A stretch of 64,000 nt of DNA from Sphingomonas parapaucimobilis NBRC 15100 (GCF_000787715.1 NZ_BBPI01000060.1:1-64000); one strand, 5' to 3'; positions 40,926 to 50,545 are shown, counted from the stretch's first letter. Translations and numbers: made by a program. Notes: a model not told the origin generated them from the letters alone.

Positions 40926-41015
40926 TGGCGGAAGAGGTGGGATTCGAACCCACGGATGGCTTGCACCATCGCCGGTTTTCAAGACCGGTGCCTTAAACCG
41001 CTCGGCCACTCTTCC
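40926..41015 (-). tRNA. tRNA-Ser (anticodon TGA)
   Basis: Read on the minus strand: acceptor GGAAGAG/CTCTTCC, D-arm with GCGGTTTAAGGC, anticodon stem CCGGT/ACCGG around CTTGAAA (anticodon TGA, reads UCA), a long variable arm (GATGGTGCAAGCCATC) typical of serine tRNAs, and T-loop GGTTCGAATCC. Discriminator G and encoded CCA follow. Confidence 0.97.
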
Positions 41016-41157
41016 GGGGTCGCGGTGGAAGGGGCCTCTACGCCAAGCCGCTGGCCGAATCCACTGTCGATTTGAGGGCGTGCCGCGCGGCTGGACGTGC
41101 CCGCCTTGCGGTGGTGCGAGGTTCCGGCTTCGGCGCGGCTATGGCACATAGGCATCC

Positions 41158-42201
41158 ATGTGGGGGGACATTACCCGGCGCCTGAAGCGCCTCGCCATCG
41201 TGTCGATCTTTGCGGCTTCGGTCAGCGCGGCACCCGCCTGCGCGCAGGACGAGGCCGGGTTTCAGACCTATCTGCAACAGTTGCGCGGCACCGCGATGGC
41301 GCAAGGAGTCAGCCGCGCGACCCTGGACTCCGTGCTGCCGACGCTGACGCTGAATTCGCGGGTGATCGAGCTGGACCGGCGCCAGCCGGGCGGCCCGGCC
41401 AATAGCGGGTTCAGCCCCTTTGCCCCCTATAAGGCGGCGCATGTCGATGCCGCGCGCATCGGGCGGGGGCGGACCAAATATCTGGCGCAGCGCCCGCGCC
41501 TGTCGCGGATCGAGCGCGAGACGGGCGTGCCGGAATCGATCATGGTCGCGATCTGGGGGCATGAGACGAATTACGGCGCCTATACCGGCAATTTCGACCT
41601 GCTCCGCTCGCTGGCGAGCCTGGCCTATGAGGGACGGCGGCGGCCTCTGTTCGAGGGCGAGTTCATCGCCGCGCTGAAGATGATGGACCGCGGCGTGACC
41701 CGCGACCAGCTGAAGGGCAGCTGGGCCGGAGCGACCGGCAATCCGCAATTCCTGCCCTCCATCTATCTGCGGCTCGCGCGGGACGGCGATGGCGACGGGC
41801 GCGCCGATATCTGGAACAGCGAGGCGGATACGCTGGCCTCGATCGGCAATTATTTCGTCAATGCCGGGTGGCGCGCAGGGCAACCCTGGGGCTTTGCGGT
41901 GACCGTGCCCGCCGGGTTCGACCGTTCGATGGTGCGCAACCGGCTGGTCAGCCCGCGCTGCCCGCGCGTGTTCGAGCGGCATAGCGGCTGGCGGACGATC
42001 GCCGAGTGGCGCGCGATGGGCATCGTGCCGCAGGGTGCGGCCTGGCCCAATGACCAGGTGCTGGCGACGCTGATGGAGCCGGACGGGCAGGGGGCAACGG
42101 CCTATCTGCTGACCGGCAATTACCGGGTCATCCTGGATTACAATTGCTCGAACTTCTACGCGCTCTCGGTGGGGTTGCTGGCCGATGCGATTGCGGGCTG
42201 A
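41158..42201 (+). CDS. Lytic murein transglycosylase (MltB-like)
   Basis: 347 residues with a signal peptide (AIVSIFAASVSAAPACA). The catalytic glutamate is in WGHETNYG (family motif E-S-x-Y/F-G) and the substrate groove in GSWAGATGNPQFLPS, a variant of the MltB G-x-x-A-G-A-x-G motif. It cleaves glycan strands between MurNAc and GlcNAc with 1,6-anhydro formation. It overlaps rlpA by 17 bp, and with the following D,D-carboxypeptidase forms a peptidoglycan-remodelling operon. Confidence 0.93.
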   Translation: MWGDITRRLKRLAIVSIFAASVSAAPACAQDEAGFQTYLQQLRGTAMAQGVSRATLDSVLPTLTLNSRVIELDRRQPGGPANSGFSPFAPYKAAHVDAARIGRGRTKYLAQRPRLSRIERETGVPESIMVAIWGHETNYGAYTGNFDLLRSLASLAYEGRRRPLFEGEFIAALKMMDRGVTRDQLKGSWAGATGNPQFLPSIYLRLARDGDGDGRADIWNSEADTLASIGNYFVNAGWRAGQPWGFAVTVPAGFDRSMVRNRLVSPRCPRVFERHSGWRTIAEWRAMGIVPQGAAWPNDQVLATLMEPDGQGATAYLLTGNYRVILDYNCSNFYALSVGLLADAIAG

Positions 42202-42862
42202 GGCGATCGCGCTGCTGGCGCTGGCATTCGCCACGCCGGTCACGGCTGCCCCCGCCGAGGACGCGCCGCCGGTGCGCTACGGCAAATATGACGCCACCGG
42301 CCAGGCGAGCTGGTACGGGCATGAGCTGGCCGGGCGGCGCACCGCGACGGGCAAGCGCTTCGATCCCGATGACGTGATGATCGCGCACCGCACTTTGCCG
42401 CTCGAATCGATGGTCGAGGTGACGGATGTCGATACCGGGCGGGCGATCGTCGCGCGCGTCGGGGATCGCGGGCCGGGGCGGGCCGACCGGGTGGCGGATC
42501 TGTCGCTGGGCGCGGCCAAGCTGCTGGGTACGAACCGGCGCGCCGTCGCGCATATCCGGGTGCGCGCGCTGTCGCCGGGCGGCGACCGGCCGGGCCTGAT
42601 CCTGGCGGGGGCGAGTGCCGTTCCGCCGGTCGCGCGCCCGATCGCGCTCGATCCCCAGGCCCGCTACCGTGTCCAGATCGCCAGTTTTTCCAGCCATGCG
42701 CGCGCCCAGGCGCTCGCCCTGCGCTTCACCGCCCGCGCGATCCCGGCCGGTCGCGTCTGGCGGGTGGAGCGCGCCGGACTGAATGCCGATTCCGCCAAAG
42801 CGCTGCGTGACGCGGCGGCCGAGGCGGGTTATGACGACGCCCGCATCCTGCATCAGGATTGA
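42185..42862 (+). CDS. rlpA: Septal ring lytic transglycosylase RlpA family protein
   Basis: 225 residues: a signal peptide, a double-psi beta-barrel RlpA domain (GQASWYGHELAGRRTATG, AHRTLPLESMVEV, GDRGPGR) and a C-terminal SPOR domain (YRVQIASFSSHARAQ), which targets denuded glycan at the division septum. In Pseudomonas, RlpA cleaves such glycans; sphingomonad activity is inferred. There is no lipobox, unlike E. coli RlpA. It starts 17 bp inside the upstream transglycosylase gene. Confidence 0.9.
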   Translation: MRLRAEAIALLALAFATPVTAAPAEDAPPVRYGKYDATGQASWYGHELAGRRTATGKRFDPDDVMIAHRTLPLESMVEVTDVDTGRAIVARVGDRGPGRADRVADLSLGAAKLLGTNRRAVAHIRVRALSPGGDRPGLILAGASAVPPVARPIALDPQARYRVQIASFSSHARAQALALRFTARAIPAGRVWRVERAGLNADSAKALRDAAAEAGYDDARILHQD

Positions 42863-42893
42863 CCTGTCGGCTCCCTTTGGTCACGGAACACCC

Positions 42894-44066
42894 ATGAAGA
42901 CCCTGTACGCATCTTTTGCCGCCCCGCTCGCCCTGGTCGCGATGGTCACCCCCTCGGTTGCCGCCGCGCCGCGGTTCGACACGCCCGCGCCGGTCGCCTT
43001 CATGAAGGACCTGTCCTCGGGCGCGATCCTGTTCCAGCGCGATGCCGATCGCCGGATGCCGCCCGCCTCGATGGCGAAGATGATGACGGTCTATGTCGCC
43101 TTCGACCTGGTCAAGAAGGGCCAGCTGAAGCTGACCGACATGGTCACGGTGCAGCCGGAGACGTGGAAGAAGTGGCACGGGCCGCAGGCCGGTTCGACCA
43201 TGTTCCTGTCGCCGAACGAGCAGGTCAGCGTCGCCAACCTCCTCTACGGCATCGTCACCCTGTCGGGCAACGACGCGTGCGTCGTGCTGGCCGAGCATAT
43301 CGCGGGCACCGAGCAGAATTTCACCGAGCGGATGAACCGCACCGCCAAGCAGATCGGCCTGAACAACAGCCATTTCGGTACGTCGAACGGCTGGCCGGAC
43401 GGCGGCGTGACCTATGTCACCGCGCGCGACCTGGCCGACCTGGCCGAGCACACGATCCAGGACTTCCCGCAGCTCTACAAGCAATTCTATTCGCGCCGCG
43501 ATTTCTCCTGGGGCAAGACCATGGGCGGCAACGCGATCACCCAGGCGAACCGCGACCCCCTGCTGGGCCGCGTCGCGGGTGCCGATGGCCTGAAGACGGG
43601 CCATACCGAAGAGGCGGGTTACGGCTTCACCGGATCGGCCGAGCAGAATGGTCGCCGTCTGGTGATGGTGATGGCGGGCCTGAACAGCTCCAACGCGCGT
43701 GCCGAGGAGTCGGTCAAGTTCATGAACTGGGGCTTCCGCGCGTGGCAGGCCAAGCCGGTCGTCGCCAAGGGCAAGAAGGTCGCCGATGCCGAGGTCCAGA
43801 TGGGATCTTCGAGCAAGGTCGGCCTGGTCGCGCCGCGCCAGCTGACCGTGACGCTGCCCGCCGGACTGGACCCCGCGATCAGCGGCAAGGTCGTCTATCA
43901 GGGGCCGATCAAGGCGCCGATCAAGGCAGGCCAGCATATCGCCGATCTGGTCGTCACCTTGCCCGACATGCCCGCCCAGCGCCTGCCGCTGGTCGCGGAC
44001 AAGGATGTCAACGAAGCGGGCTTTTTCGGTCGCGCCTGGGCCGGGCTGACCTCGTTCTTCGGTTGA
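42894..44066 (+). CDS. D-alanyl-D-alanine carboxypeptidase (PBP5/6 family, S11)
   Basis: 390 residues: a signal peptide (LALVAMVTPSVAAA), a catalytic S11 domain with S-x-x-K as SMAKMM (about residue 62), S-G-N as LSGNDACV and K-T-G as DGLKTGHTEEAG, then a beta-rich C-terminal domain and an amphipathic tail (RAWAGLTSFFG) for membrane anchoring, as in DacA/DacC. It trims the terminal D-Ala of peptidoglycan pentapeptides. The ATG at 42894 has GGAA upstream. It ends 10 bp before holB. Confidence 0.94.
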   Translation: MKTLYASFAAPLALVAMVTPSVAAAPRFDTPAPVAFMKDLSSGAILFQRDADRRMPPASMAKMMTVYVAFDLVKKGQLKLTDMVTVQPETWKKWHGPQAGSTMFLSPNEQVSVANLLYGIVTLSGNDACVVLAEHIAGTEQNFTERMNRTAKQIGLNNSHFGTSNGWPDGGVTYVTARDLADLAEHTIQDFPQLYKQFYSRRDFSWGKTMGGNAITQANRDPLLGRVAGADGLKTGHTEEAGYGFTGSAEQNGRRLVMVMAGLNSSNARAEESVKFMNWGFRAWQAKPVVAKGKKVADAEVQMGSSSKVGLVAPRQLTVTLPAGLDPAISGKVVYQGPIKAPIKAGQHIADLVVTLPDMPAQRLPLVADKDVNEAGFFGRAWAGLTSFFG

Positions 44067-44076
44067 TCGCCTGACC

Positions 44077-45048
44077 ATGCTGCCGGTCGGCAATGATGCA
44101 GCACAGGCCGCCTTTGCCGCCGCGCTGGGCGGAGCCAAGCTGCACCATGCCTGGCTGATCGCCGGGCCGGAGGGCGTGGGCAAGGCCAGTTTCGCGCGCG
44201 CGGCGGCCACGCGGCTGCTGGCGCGGGCGAGCGGGGCGGGGGCCTTGCCGCCCGGGCTTGTCGTGCCGGAGGATCATCCGACCGCCAGGCTGATGGCGGC
44301 GGGGTCGCATCCCGATTTCCGGGTCATGGCGCGGCTGCCCAAGGATGCCGAGAAACCGGATCAGGACCTTGCGCGGTCGATCACCATCGCGCAGGTCCGC
44401 ACGCTGCAACCGATGTTCGCGACCGCGCCCGCCATGGGTCCGGCGCGGGTCGTCCTGATCGACGCGATCGACGATCTGGAGCGCGGCGGGGCCAATGCGC
44501 TGCTGAAGAATCTGGAAGAGCCGCCAGCGGGCACGGTCTTCCTGCTGGTCAGCCATGCGCCAGGACGGTTGTTGCCGACGATCCGTTCGCGCTGCCGGTT
44601 GTTGCGGTTCGAGCGGCTGTCCGACGCCGATGTCGCGCGCGTGCTGCGCCAGCAGCTGCCCGAAGCGGATGAGGGCGAGATCACCTCGCTGGTCGCGGTG
44701 GCGGACGGTGCGCCGGGCCGGGCACTGCGGTTTGCCGGGCTCAACATCGCCGGGCTGGACAGCGCGATCGCGCGGATCGCGGAGACGGGCGATCCCGGCA
44801 ATGCCGAGCGGGTGAAGCTGGCCAAGTCGCTGGCGGGCAAGGCCTCGCAGGCGCGGTATGAGGCGTTTCTGGATCGCGTCCCTGCCTTTATCGCGGGCCG
44901 TGCGCGGGGGCGTTCGGGGCCGGGGTTGAAGGTGGCGCTCGATGCCTATGCCGCTTCGCAGGACCTTGCGGGGGCGGCGCGCGGGCTGTCACTCGATGCG
45001 CAAGGGACGGTGTTCGAGATGGCGGGGATCATCGCGACGTTGCGGTAG
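44077..45048 (+). CDS. holB: DNA polymerase III delta' subunit
   Basis: 323 residues of the clamp-loader AAA+ family: P-loop-like GPEGVGKASFARA, then Q-V-R-T-L-Q-P-M and the Walker B/sensor region RVVLIDAIDDLERGGANAL. NLEEPPAGTVFLLVS and the sensor-1 arginine segment TIRSRCRLLRF are hallmark delta' motifs. The E. coli zinc module cysteines are absent, which is common in alphaproteobacteria. It lies 10 bp after the D,D-carboxypeptidase. I recall tmk between these genes in related genomes; it is absent here. Confidence 0.94.
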   Translation: MLPVGNDAAQAAFAAALGGAKLHHAWLIAGPEGVGKASFARAAATRLLARASGAGALPPGLVVPEDHPTARLMAAGSHPDFRVMARLPKDAEKPDQDLARSITIAQVRTLQPMFATAPAMGPARVVLIDAIDDLERGGANALLKNLEEPPAGTVFLLVSHAPGRLLPTIRSRCRLLRFERLSDADVARVLRQQLPEADEGEITSLVAVADGAPGRALRFAGLNIAGLDSAIARIAETGDPGNAERVKLAKSLAGKASQARYEAFLDRVPAFIAGRARGRSGPGLKVALDAYAASQDLAGAARGLSLDAQGTVFEMAGIIATLR

Positions 45049-45072
45049 GATTGGGCGGTGAGGGTATCCCTT

Positions 45073-45154
45073 GGCCTTCGACTTCGCTCAGGCTGAACGG
45101 AAGTTGGAAAAGGCTACCCCCAAAACGCCGTTCAGGCTGAGCGAAGTCGAAGCC
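45073..45154. repeat. Inverted pair of TTCGACTTCGCTCAGG elements
   Basis: GGCCTTCGACTTCGCTCAGG (45073 onward) and its reverse complement GGCTGAGCGAAGTCGAAG (ending about 45154) flank a 27-bp centre, making a large hairpin between holB and the convergent SDR gene. The palindrome may terminate both transcripts. Confidence 0.85.
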
Positions 45155-45182
45155 CACGCCCAGCCGCCAGCCAAAGAGCCGT

Positions 45183-45893
45183 TTACAGACCCACCCGCTC
45201 GAAATGCCCCGGCTCGAACCCTTCGATCGCCAGCGCCAGGATCCGTTCCGCCACCACCTCAGGCGCCTTCACCGAAGCCGGGTCTTCCCCCGGATAGGCC
45301 TTGGCCCGCATCTGCGTCCGCGTCGCGCCGGGGTCGACGATGGCGGTACGGATCGCGCTGATCTCGGACGTCTCGTCACCATAAGCGCCGAGCAGCGTCT
45401 CGAAGGCCGCCTTGGACGCGCCGTAAGCCCCCCAATAAGCTCGCGGCTTGCGACCGACCGAGGAGGTGACGCCGATCACCCGCGCAGCCTTCGAACGGCG
45501 CAGCAGCGGGTCGAAGGCCGCGATCATCGCCGCCTGCGCGCTGACGTTCAGGGTCAGGACGCGCGCAAATTCCTTGGCGTCGATCGCGGGCACGGCGGCC
45601 AGCGAACCCAGCATCCCGGCGTTCAGGACCAGCACGTCGAGCGCCTTCCAGCGCTCGCCGATCGCCGTCGCAAGCCGCCCGATCGCCTCATTTTCGGCCA
45701 GGTCGAGCGGCGCGATGGTGGCCGACCCCCCGGCGTTGAAGATCGTCTCCTCGACCTCTTCCAATCCCTTGGGGGTGCGCGCGGTCAGGACGACATGCGC
45801 GCCCGCCGCGCCCAGTGCGATGGCGGTCGCCGCGCCGATGCCCCGGCTGGCACCCGTGACCAGCGCCAGCTTGCCGTCGAGCGCACCCGCCAT
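45183..45893 (-). CDS. SDR family NAD(P)-dependent oxidoreductase
   Basis: 236 residues: TGASRGIG cofactor motif (residues 14-21), LNAG, VTSSVG, and Y-G-A-S-K active site. The C-terminal half carries VDPGATRTQMR, typical of classical SDRs related to YciK. The substrate is unknown. Its ATG overlaps the purF stop (TGATG), so it is translationally coupled to purF. Confidence 0.92.
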   Translation of the reverse strand: MAGALDGKLALVTGASRGIGAATAIALGAAGAHVVLTARTPKGLEEVEETIFNAGGSATIAPLDLAENEAIGRLATAIGERWKALDVLVLNAGMLGSLAAVPAIDAKEFARVLTLNVSAQAAMIAAFDPLLRRSKAARVIGVTSSVGRKPRAYWGAYGASKAAFETLLGAYGDETSEISAIRTAIVDPGATRTQMRAKAYPGEDPASVKAPEVVAERILALAIEGFEPGHFERVGL

Positions 45894-47344
45894 CAGGCGA
45901 CCCGCTCGGCCAGCATCGCGAACTGGTCGACCGACGCGGTTTCGTCATGGTCGGTCAGCGTCGTCGGATAGTCGCCGGTGAAGCAGGCGTCGCAATAGCT
46001 GGGTTTGTCGCCGCGCGAGGCGTTCAACGCCTTGTACAGCCCTTCGATCGACACGAAGGACAGGCTGTCGGCATGGATGAAGTCGGTCATGCCGCCCAGG
46101 TCCAGCTTGGCCGCAAGCAGCTTGGCACGCTCCGGCGTGTCGACGCCGTAGAAGCAGGAATGGCGCGTCGGCGGCGAGGCGATGCGCATGTGGACCTCCG
46201 CCGCGCCCGCTTCGCGCATCATCTGCACGATCTTCAGGCTGGTGGTGCCGCGCACGATCGAGTCGTCGACCAGGATGATCCGCTTGCCCTGGATCAGCGC
46301 GCGATTGGCATTGTGCTTCAGCTTGACGCCCAGATGGCGAACCTTGTCGCCCGGCTGGATGAAGGTCCGGCCGACATAGTGCGAGCGGATGATGCCCAGC
46401 TCGAACGGAATGCCCGAAGCCTGCGCATAGCCGATTGCGGCGGGGACGCCCGAATCGGGGACCGGGATGACCAGATCGGCCTCGACCGGCGACTCATGGG
46501 CCAGCTGTGCGCCGATTTCCTTGCGCACCGAATAGACCGACTGGTCGCCTGCGATCGAATCGGGGCGGCTGAAATAGACCCATTCGAAGATGCACGGACG
46601 CGGGTCGACCGCCTGGAAGGGACGGATCGAGCGAATCTCGGTGCCCTGCACGATGACCAGCTCGCCCGGCTCGACCGCGCGTTCGAAGGTCGCGCCGCAC
46701 ACGTCGAGCGCCACCGTCTCCGATGCGAAGATCACCGCGCCGTCCAGGCGACCCATGACCAGCGGACGGATGCCCAGCGGGTCGCGGCACGCGATCATGC
46801 CCTCGGGCGTCATCACGATCAGCGCATAGCCGCCCTCGACCTGCTTCAGCGCGTCGATGAAGCGGTCGAGCAGCGTGCGGTAGTTGGAGGTCGCGACCAG
46901 ATGAATGATCGTCTCGGTATCGCTGGTCGACTGGAAGATCGAACCGCGACGCACGAGTTCGCGACGCAGCTTCATCGCATTGGAAATATTGCCGTTATGC
47001 GCGATGGCGAAGCCGCCGGTCGACAGATCGGCATAAAGCGGCTGGACGTTGCGCAGCGAGGTGTCGCCAGTCGTCGAATAGCGGACATGGCCGCAGGCGA
47101 CGTCGCCCGGCAGGCCACGGATCACGTCGTCACGGTCGAAATTGCCCGCGACATGCCCCATCGCGCGGTGGGTATGGAACAGCGTGCCGTCGAAGCTGGT
47201 GATGCCCGCTGCTTCCTGCCCGCGATGCTGGAGCGCATGTAGGCCGAGCGCGGTCAGCGCCGCCGCGCCATCGGCGCCGGTCACACCGAAAATACCGCAC
47301 TCCTCGCGGAGTTTGTCGTCGTCGAAGGGGTTGGTGGTCAGCAT
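45893..47344 (-). CDS. purF: Amidophosphoribosyltransferase
   Basis: 483 residues. It makes 5-phosphoribosylamine from PRPP and glutamine, the first step of purine synthesis. A short propeptide is followed by the N-terminal nucleophile Cys in ECGIFGV, then the PRTase motif ILVDDSIVRGTT. Four cysteines in RPCIFEWVYFSRPDS, HSCFYGVDT and YCDACFTGDYP match the Fe-S cluster ligands of the Bacillus-type enzyme, so it should carry a 4Fe-4S cluster and propeptide processing. The ATG at 47344 is chosen; an ATG 16 codons earlier is less likely. Confidence 0.96.
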   Translation of the reverse strand: MLTTNPFDDDKLREECGIFGVTGADGAAALTALGLHALQHRGQEAAGITSFDGTLFHTHRAMGHVAGNFDRDDVIRGLPGDVACGHVRYSTTGDTSLRNVQPLYADLSTGGFAIAHNGNISNAMKLRRELVRRGSIFQSTSDTETIIHLVATSNYRTLLDRFIDALKQVEGGYALIVMTPEGMIACRDPLGIRPLVMGRLDGAVIFASETVALDVCGATFERAVEPGELVIVQGTEIRSIRPFQAVDPRPCIFEWVYFSRPDSIAGDQSVYSVRKEIGAQLAHESPVEADLVIPVPDSGVPAAIGYAQASGIPFELGIIRSHYVGRTFIQPGDKVRHLGVKLKHNANRALIQGKRIILVDDSIVRGTTSLKIVQMMREAGAAEVHMRIASPPTRHSCFYGVDTPERAKLLAAKLDLGGMTDFIHADSLSFVSIEGLYKALNASRGDKPSYCDACFTGDYPTTLTDHDETASVDQFAMLAERVA

Positions 47345-47488
47345 GGGAGAGGCGCTCGCAACGTTCGCAACTAAGGGGCAGACGGGGCGCATATAGGAAC
47401 GTCGTCCGCGTTTGTCGCCTGTTTGTCATCGTTAGCGGGATCATTTTCGGCAAGACCGCGTTTCGCAGCCGAAAGCAGGAGATGTCAT

Positions 47489-47740
47489 ATGGCACGCGAC
47501 CACGGCGCCCAGATCAAGGATGACGCCCTGTATGAGGAGCTGCGCAAGCAGGGCCAATCCAAGGAAAAAGCGGCCCGTATCGCCAATGCCAGGGCAAAGG
47601 GCACGCTGGAGCATAAATCGACCCGTCTGGAGGATCGCACCAAGGACGATCTGATGGCCGAGGCGCGCAAGATCGGGATCGCGGGCCGGTCGAAGATGCG
47701 CAAGTCGGAATTGATCGAGGCGATTCGCGGTCACGGGTGA
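47489..47740 (+). CDS. Rho-N/DUF7218-like small protein
   Basis: 83 residues, basic. The first 45 residues (RDHGAQIKDDALYEELRKQG, then SKEKAARIANA) match the DUF7218-type segment, followed by a Rho termination factor N-terminal (SAP-like) helix-turn-helix motif (TKDDLMAEARKIGIAGRSKM, then KSELIEAIRGHG). It may bind nucleic acid; the role is unknown. The ATG at 47489 has AGGAGA six bases upstream. Monocistronic, between purF and hisI. Confidence 0.88.
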   Translation: MARDHGAQIKDDALYEELRKQGQSKEKAARIANARAKGTLEHKSTRLEDRTKDDLMAEARKIGIAGRSKMRKSELIEAIRGHG

Positions 47741-47801
47741 TGGAGGGGCGTCATCGTTCGTAGCGGATGACTTCGACGCCATTCCGTTCTAACCCCGCCG
47801 C

Positions 47802-48164
47802 ATGGCCGACCACCGCGACACCGGGCTGACGCTCGACCCCAAATTCGACGCCCATGGCTTGCTGACCGCGATCGTGACCGATCGGACGTCCGGCGAGTTG
47901 CTGATGGTGGCGCATATGAATGCCGAGGCGCTGGAGGCTACGCGAACGACCGGCGACGCGCATTTCTGGTCGCGCAGCCGTGGGCGGCTTTGGAAGAAGG
48001 GCGAAAGCTCTAACAATGTGCTGCGCGTGGTCGAGCTGCGGATCGACTGCGACCAGGACGCGATCTGGCTGATCTGCGATCCGGCCGGTCCGGCCTGTCA
48101 CACCGGCGCGCGCAGTTGCTTCTATCGTCGGATCGAGGGCGACGGGCTGGCACCGGTCGCGTGA
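47802..48164 (+). CDS. hisI: Phosphoribosyl-AMP cyclohydrolase
   Basis: 120 residues, the single-domain form. It opens the purine ring of PR-AMP, step three of histidine synthesis. The family motif [15 protein letters not shown] is intact, and the zinc-binding Cys residues are in [13 protein letters not shown] and [12 protein letters not shown]. The ATG opens MADHRDTG. Its stop overlaps the GTG of the lipoprotein gene (GTGA). The fused PR-ATP pyrophosphohydrolase (hisE) domain is absent, as is usual outside enterics. Confidence 0.96.
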   Translation: MADHRDTGLTLDPKFDAHGLLTAIVTDRTSGELLMVAHMNAEALEATRTTGDAHFWSRSRGRLWKKGESSNNVLRVVELRIDCDQDAIWLICDPAGPACHTGARSCFYRRIEGDGLAPVA

Positions 48165-48661
48165 TCCGGCGGGCGAGTGCGCTGGCGTCCCTGTTGCTGC
48201 TGGCCGCCTGTGGGCAAGCGGGGGAGGGCGGGGACGACAAGGCGGGCGAAAGGCTGGAAGCGGCGAGCATCGCCGCCGGGCTGGTCGCCGATCCGGCGGC
48301 TGCGCCGCTGGACGGTATCTGGTCGCGGGACACGGATCGCATGTGCATCCTGCCGGCCGGCACGGGTCCGGCCCGCCGGGTCGGCGTGATGCTGGATTAT
48401 GGCGAGGGGCAGGGCTGCACCGCCATCGGCACCATGGAGCGATCGGGTGCGGCGTTGAAGCTGACGCTCGGTGCATGTCGCTTTACCGCGCGGTTCGACG
48501 GCGATGCCATCCAGTTCCCCGCGACATTGCCCTCCACCTGCAATGCCTTCTGCACCGGCCGGGCTACGCTCTCGGCGCTGAATGTCGAACGGATCAGCGC
48601 CTCGGTCGCCGAGGCGCGGACCCTGCGCAGTGCGAACGGCACCGCGCTTTGTGCCGATTGA
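48161..48661 (+). CDS. Lipoprotein of unknown function
   Basis: 166 residues starting at a GTG that overlaps the hisI stop. The signal ([15 protein letters not shown]) ends in a lipobox L-A-A-C, so it should be a lipoprotein. The mature part contains several paired cysteines ([33 protein letters not shown]), suggesting disulfides in the periplasm. No family is recognised. The translational link to hisI is probably incidental to function. Confidence 0.8.
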   Translation: MIRRASALASLLLLAACGQAGEGGDDKAGERLEAASIAAGLVADPAAAPLDGIWSRDTDRMCILPAGTGPARRVGVMLDYGEGQGCTAIGTMERSGAALKLTLGACRFTARFDGDAIQFPATLPSTCNAFCTGRATLSALNVERISASVAEARTLRSANGTALCAD

Positions 48662-48694
48662 CGTTCACGTAAACGGTATTTAGCCTCAACTGTC

Positions 48695-49105
48695 ATGACC
48701 CAGGTCGCCGCCTCCGCCGAACCGCTGCCCAGCGTCGATCGCGACGATTATTCGATCACCGAGCTGTGCAGCGAATTCGGCGTCACCGCCCGTGCGCTGC
48801 GCTTCTATGAGGATGAGGGGCTGATCTCGCCGCAGCGGCGGGGCACGCAGCGTATCTATTCGCAACGGGACCGCGCGCGGCTTGCCTGGATCCTGCGGGG
48901 CAAGCGGGTCGGGTTCAGTCTGGCCGATATTCGCGAGATGATCGACCTGTACGATCTGGGCGATGGCCGCCGCCTTCAGCGCGAGGTGACGCTGGAACGC
49001 TGCACCGCCAAGATCGAGGCGCTTCAGGCGCAGAAGCGGGATATCGATGCGGCGATCGCCGAGCTGACCGAGTTCGTCGCGCTGGTCGAATCGCACCGGG
49101 ATTAG
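48695..49105 (+). CDS. MerR family transcriptional regulator (LiuR-like)
   Basis: 136 residues: an N-terminal MerR winged helix (YSITELCSEFGVTARALRFY, then EDEGLISPQRRGTQRIYS) followed by a long dimerisation helix (LERCTAKIEALQAQKRDIDA). The DRARLAWILRGKRVGFSL segment resembles LiuR-type regulators of branched-chain acyl-CoA degradation, but no liu genes are nearby, so the target is unknown. There is no cysteine-based metal site. The ATG opens MTQVAASAEPL. Confidence 0.9.
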   Translation: MTQVAASAEPLPSVDRDDYSITELCSEFGVTARALRFYEDEGLISPQRRGTQRIYSQRDRARLAWILRGKRVGFSLADIREMIDLYDLGDGRRLQREVTLERCTAKIEALQAQKRDIDAAIAELTEFVALVESHRD

Positions 49106-49150
49106 GAAGACGCGCGTCGCTCTAAGCGATGAATCGCCCTTTCTGCCCAT

Positions 49151-49236
49151 CCTGGCGAAGGCCGGGATCCAGTTGGGGTGAGGTCAGTGAGCCACTCCCT
49201 CGTTTTGCGACTGGACCCCGGCCTTCGCCGGGGTGG
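49151..49236. repeat. Inverted pair of GGACCCCGGCCTTCGCCGGG elements
   Basis: CCTGGCGAAGGCCGGGATCC (49151-49170) and GGACCCCGGCCTTCGCCGGG (49213-49232) form a hairpin with about 40-bp centre. Same family as the inner pair near 4831-4980 and the pair at 56253-56379. Located between the MerR gene and the convergent hydrolase gene. Confidence 0.8.
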
Positions 49237-49261
49237 ACGTAAATTTTAAGGCAGGAGAAGC

Positions 49262-50545
49262 TTATAGCGGCGGAGTTTTGGGTTTGGGCTCGGCCGGTGG
49301 CGTGCTAGCGCGACGGACGCCGGTCAGTTCGCCGGTGGGAGTCGGCGTCGGGCTGGGCTGCGGCGTGGGAGCGGCCAACGGGACGATGGCGGTCGACATG
49401 CGCTTCATGCAGCGTGGCCCCTTGAACGCCGGATAGACGCCGCAATTCCATAGGGTCCGTTCCAGTCCGATCCCGGCGTTGCGGAAATAGCTGAACGCCA
49501 TCGTCTCCATCTGGGCCTGGTTGAGCGGCACCGAGGAGGCGGTTGCAGCGGCGTCGCGCCAGGCCATGACCGTGCAATCCTTGCGCGCCCCGCACAGGCT
49601 CGTCGCCAGCGCCGGGAAGCCGTCCGGCGAGAGTTCGGCTGGCAGGGTGATGAGGAAGGTGTCGGGCTCGCTGGCCAGTGGCGTCATGGTTCCCGTCGCG
49701 ACGGCCCCTTCGGCCAGCGCGGCCCCGGCATCGGCGCTGGCATCGGTCCCTGCCCGATGCGCGGGCGAGAAGGCCGCCAGCTGGGTGATGACCGGCTCAC
49801 CCGCCAGCATGTGCCGGTTGAAGGCAGGCGGCGTGCCCCACCAGCCGGACCAGCGGAAGAACAAATGGCTGCCGACCCGCGCCACCTTGTCCAGGCTCGC
49901 CTGCCAATAGGGCACGACCCAATCGGTATGATAATGGGTCGAATGGCCGACCGCCGGGAAGACCTTGCCGTTCAACGCCATCGCCGCGATCTGGCGGGCG
50001 CGGGTCCAGGCGGCTTCGGGCGGCTGCCACTTGGTCAGCGCGCCGTCGCAGGTGAAGGTGAACTGACAGCCGGTGCTGCGCTCCTGCCCCTCGAAGACCA
50101 CGCTGCAGACCGTCTTGGGAAAGGCGGGATGGCGAAGCCGGTTGAGCACGACCTGCGCCACGGCCTGTTCGCCCCTGGCGTCGTCGCCCGCTTCGTACAG
50201 CACGCCCGCCGCCAGACAGTCGAGCGCCCGCGCCTTGTCCTCTGCCGATCCGCGATAGAGGAAGGGCCGGGCGGCCGGGTTGGGATCGGCCGAGAAGGGC
50301 ACGCCCGCATTATAGGCGCGCGCCTCGTCCGGGCTCATGTCGACGAACGCGACCGGCTCGACCGGGGGCAGCTCGGCGGGCGGGACGACGCGCGGCGCCG
50401 GTCGCGCCCGCTGGGCCGACCCATGCCGGATGCGGGGAATGTCGGGCGCGTTCGCCACGAGCAAGGCCGGTACGACGCTGGCCGTACCGGCGATAGCGAA
50501 CAAGACCGCGCGGATGCCGCCGCGCGGCCGGGACGTGTCGCTCAC
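49262..50545 (-). CDS. SleB-type cell wall hydrolase
   Basis: 427 residues. One hydrophobic anchor near the N-terminus ([19 protein letters not shown]) leads to a Pro-rich linker and a SleB/CwlJ hydrolase domain: [35 protein letters not shown] and CQFTFTCDG are the family landmarks. It probably cleaves peptidoglycan in the periplasm. A long Ala/Thr-rich C-terminal half is of unknown role. The start is the GTG that overlaps the cysK stop (GTGA), so it belongs to the MFS-cysK operon. Confidence 0.9.
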   Translation of the reverse strand: MSDTSRPRGGIRAVLFAIAGTASVVPALLVANAPDIPRIRHGSAQRARPAPRVVPPAELPPVEPVAFVDMSPDEARAYNAGVPFSADPNPAARPFLYRGSAEDKARALDCLAAGVLYEAGDDARGEQAVAQVVLNRLRHPAFPKTVCSVVFEGQERSTGCQFTFTCDGALTKWQPPEAAWTRARQIAAMALNGKVFPAVGHSTHYHTDWVVPYWQASLDKVARVGSHLFFRWSGWWGTPPAFNRHMLAGEPVITQLAAFSPAHRAGTDASADAGAALAEGAVATGTMTPLASEPDTFLITLPAELSPDGFPALATSLCGARKDCTVMAWRDAAATASSVPLNQAQMETMAFSYFRNAGIGLERTLWNCGVYPAFKGPRCMKRMSTAIVPLAAPTPQPSPTPTPTGELTGVRRASTPPAEPKPKTPPL

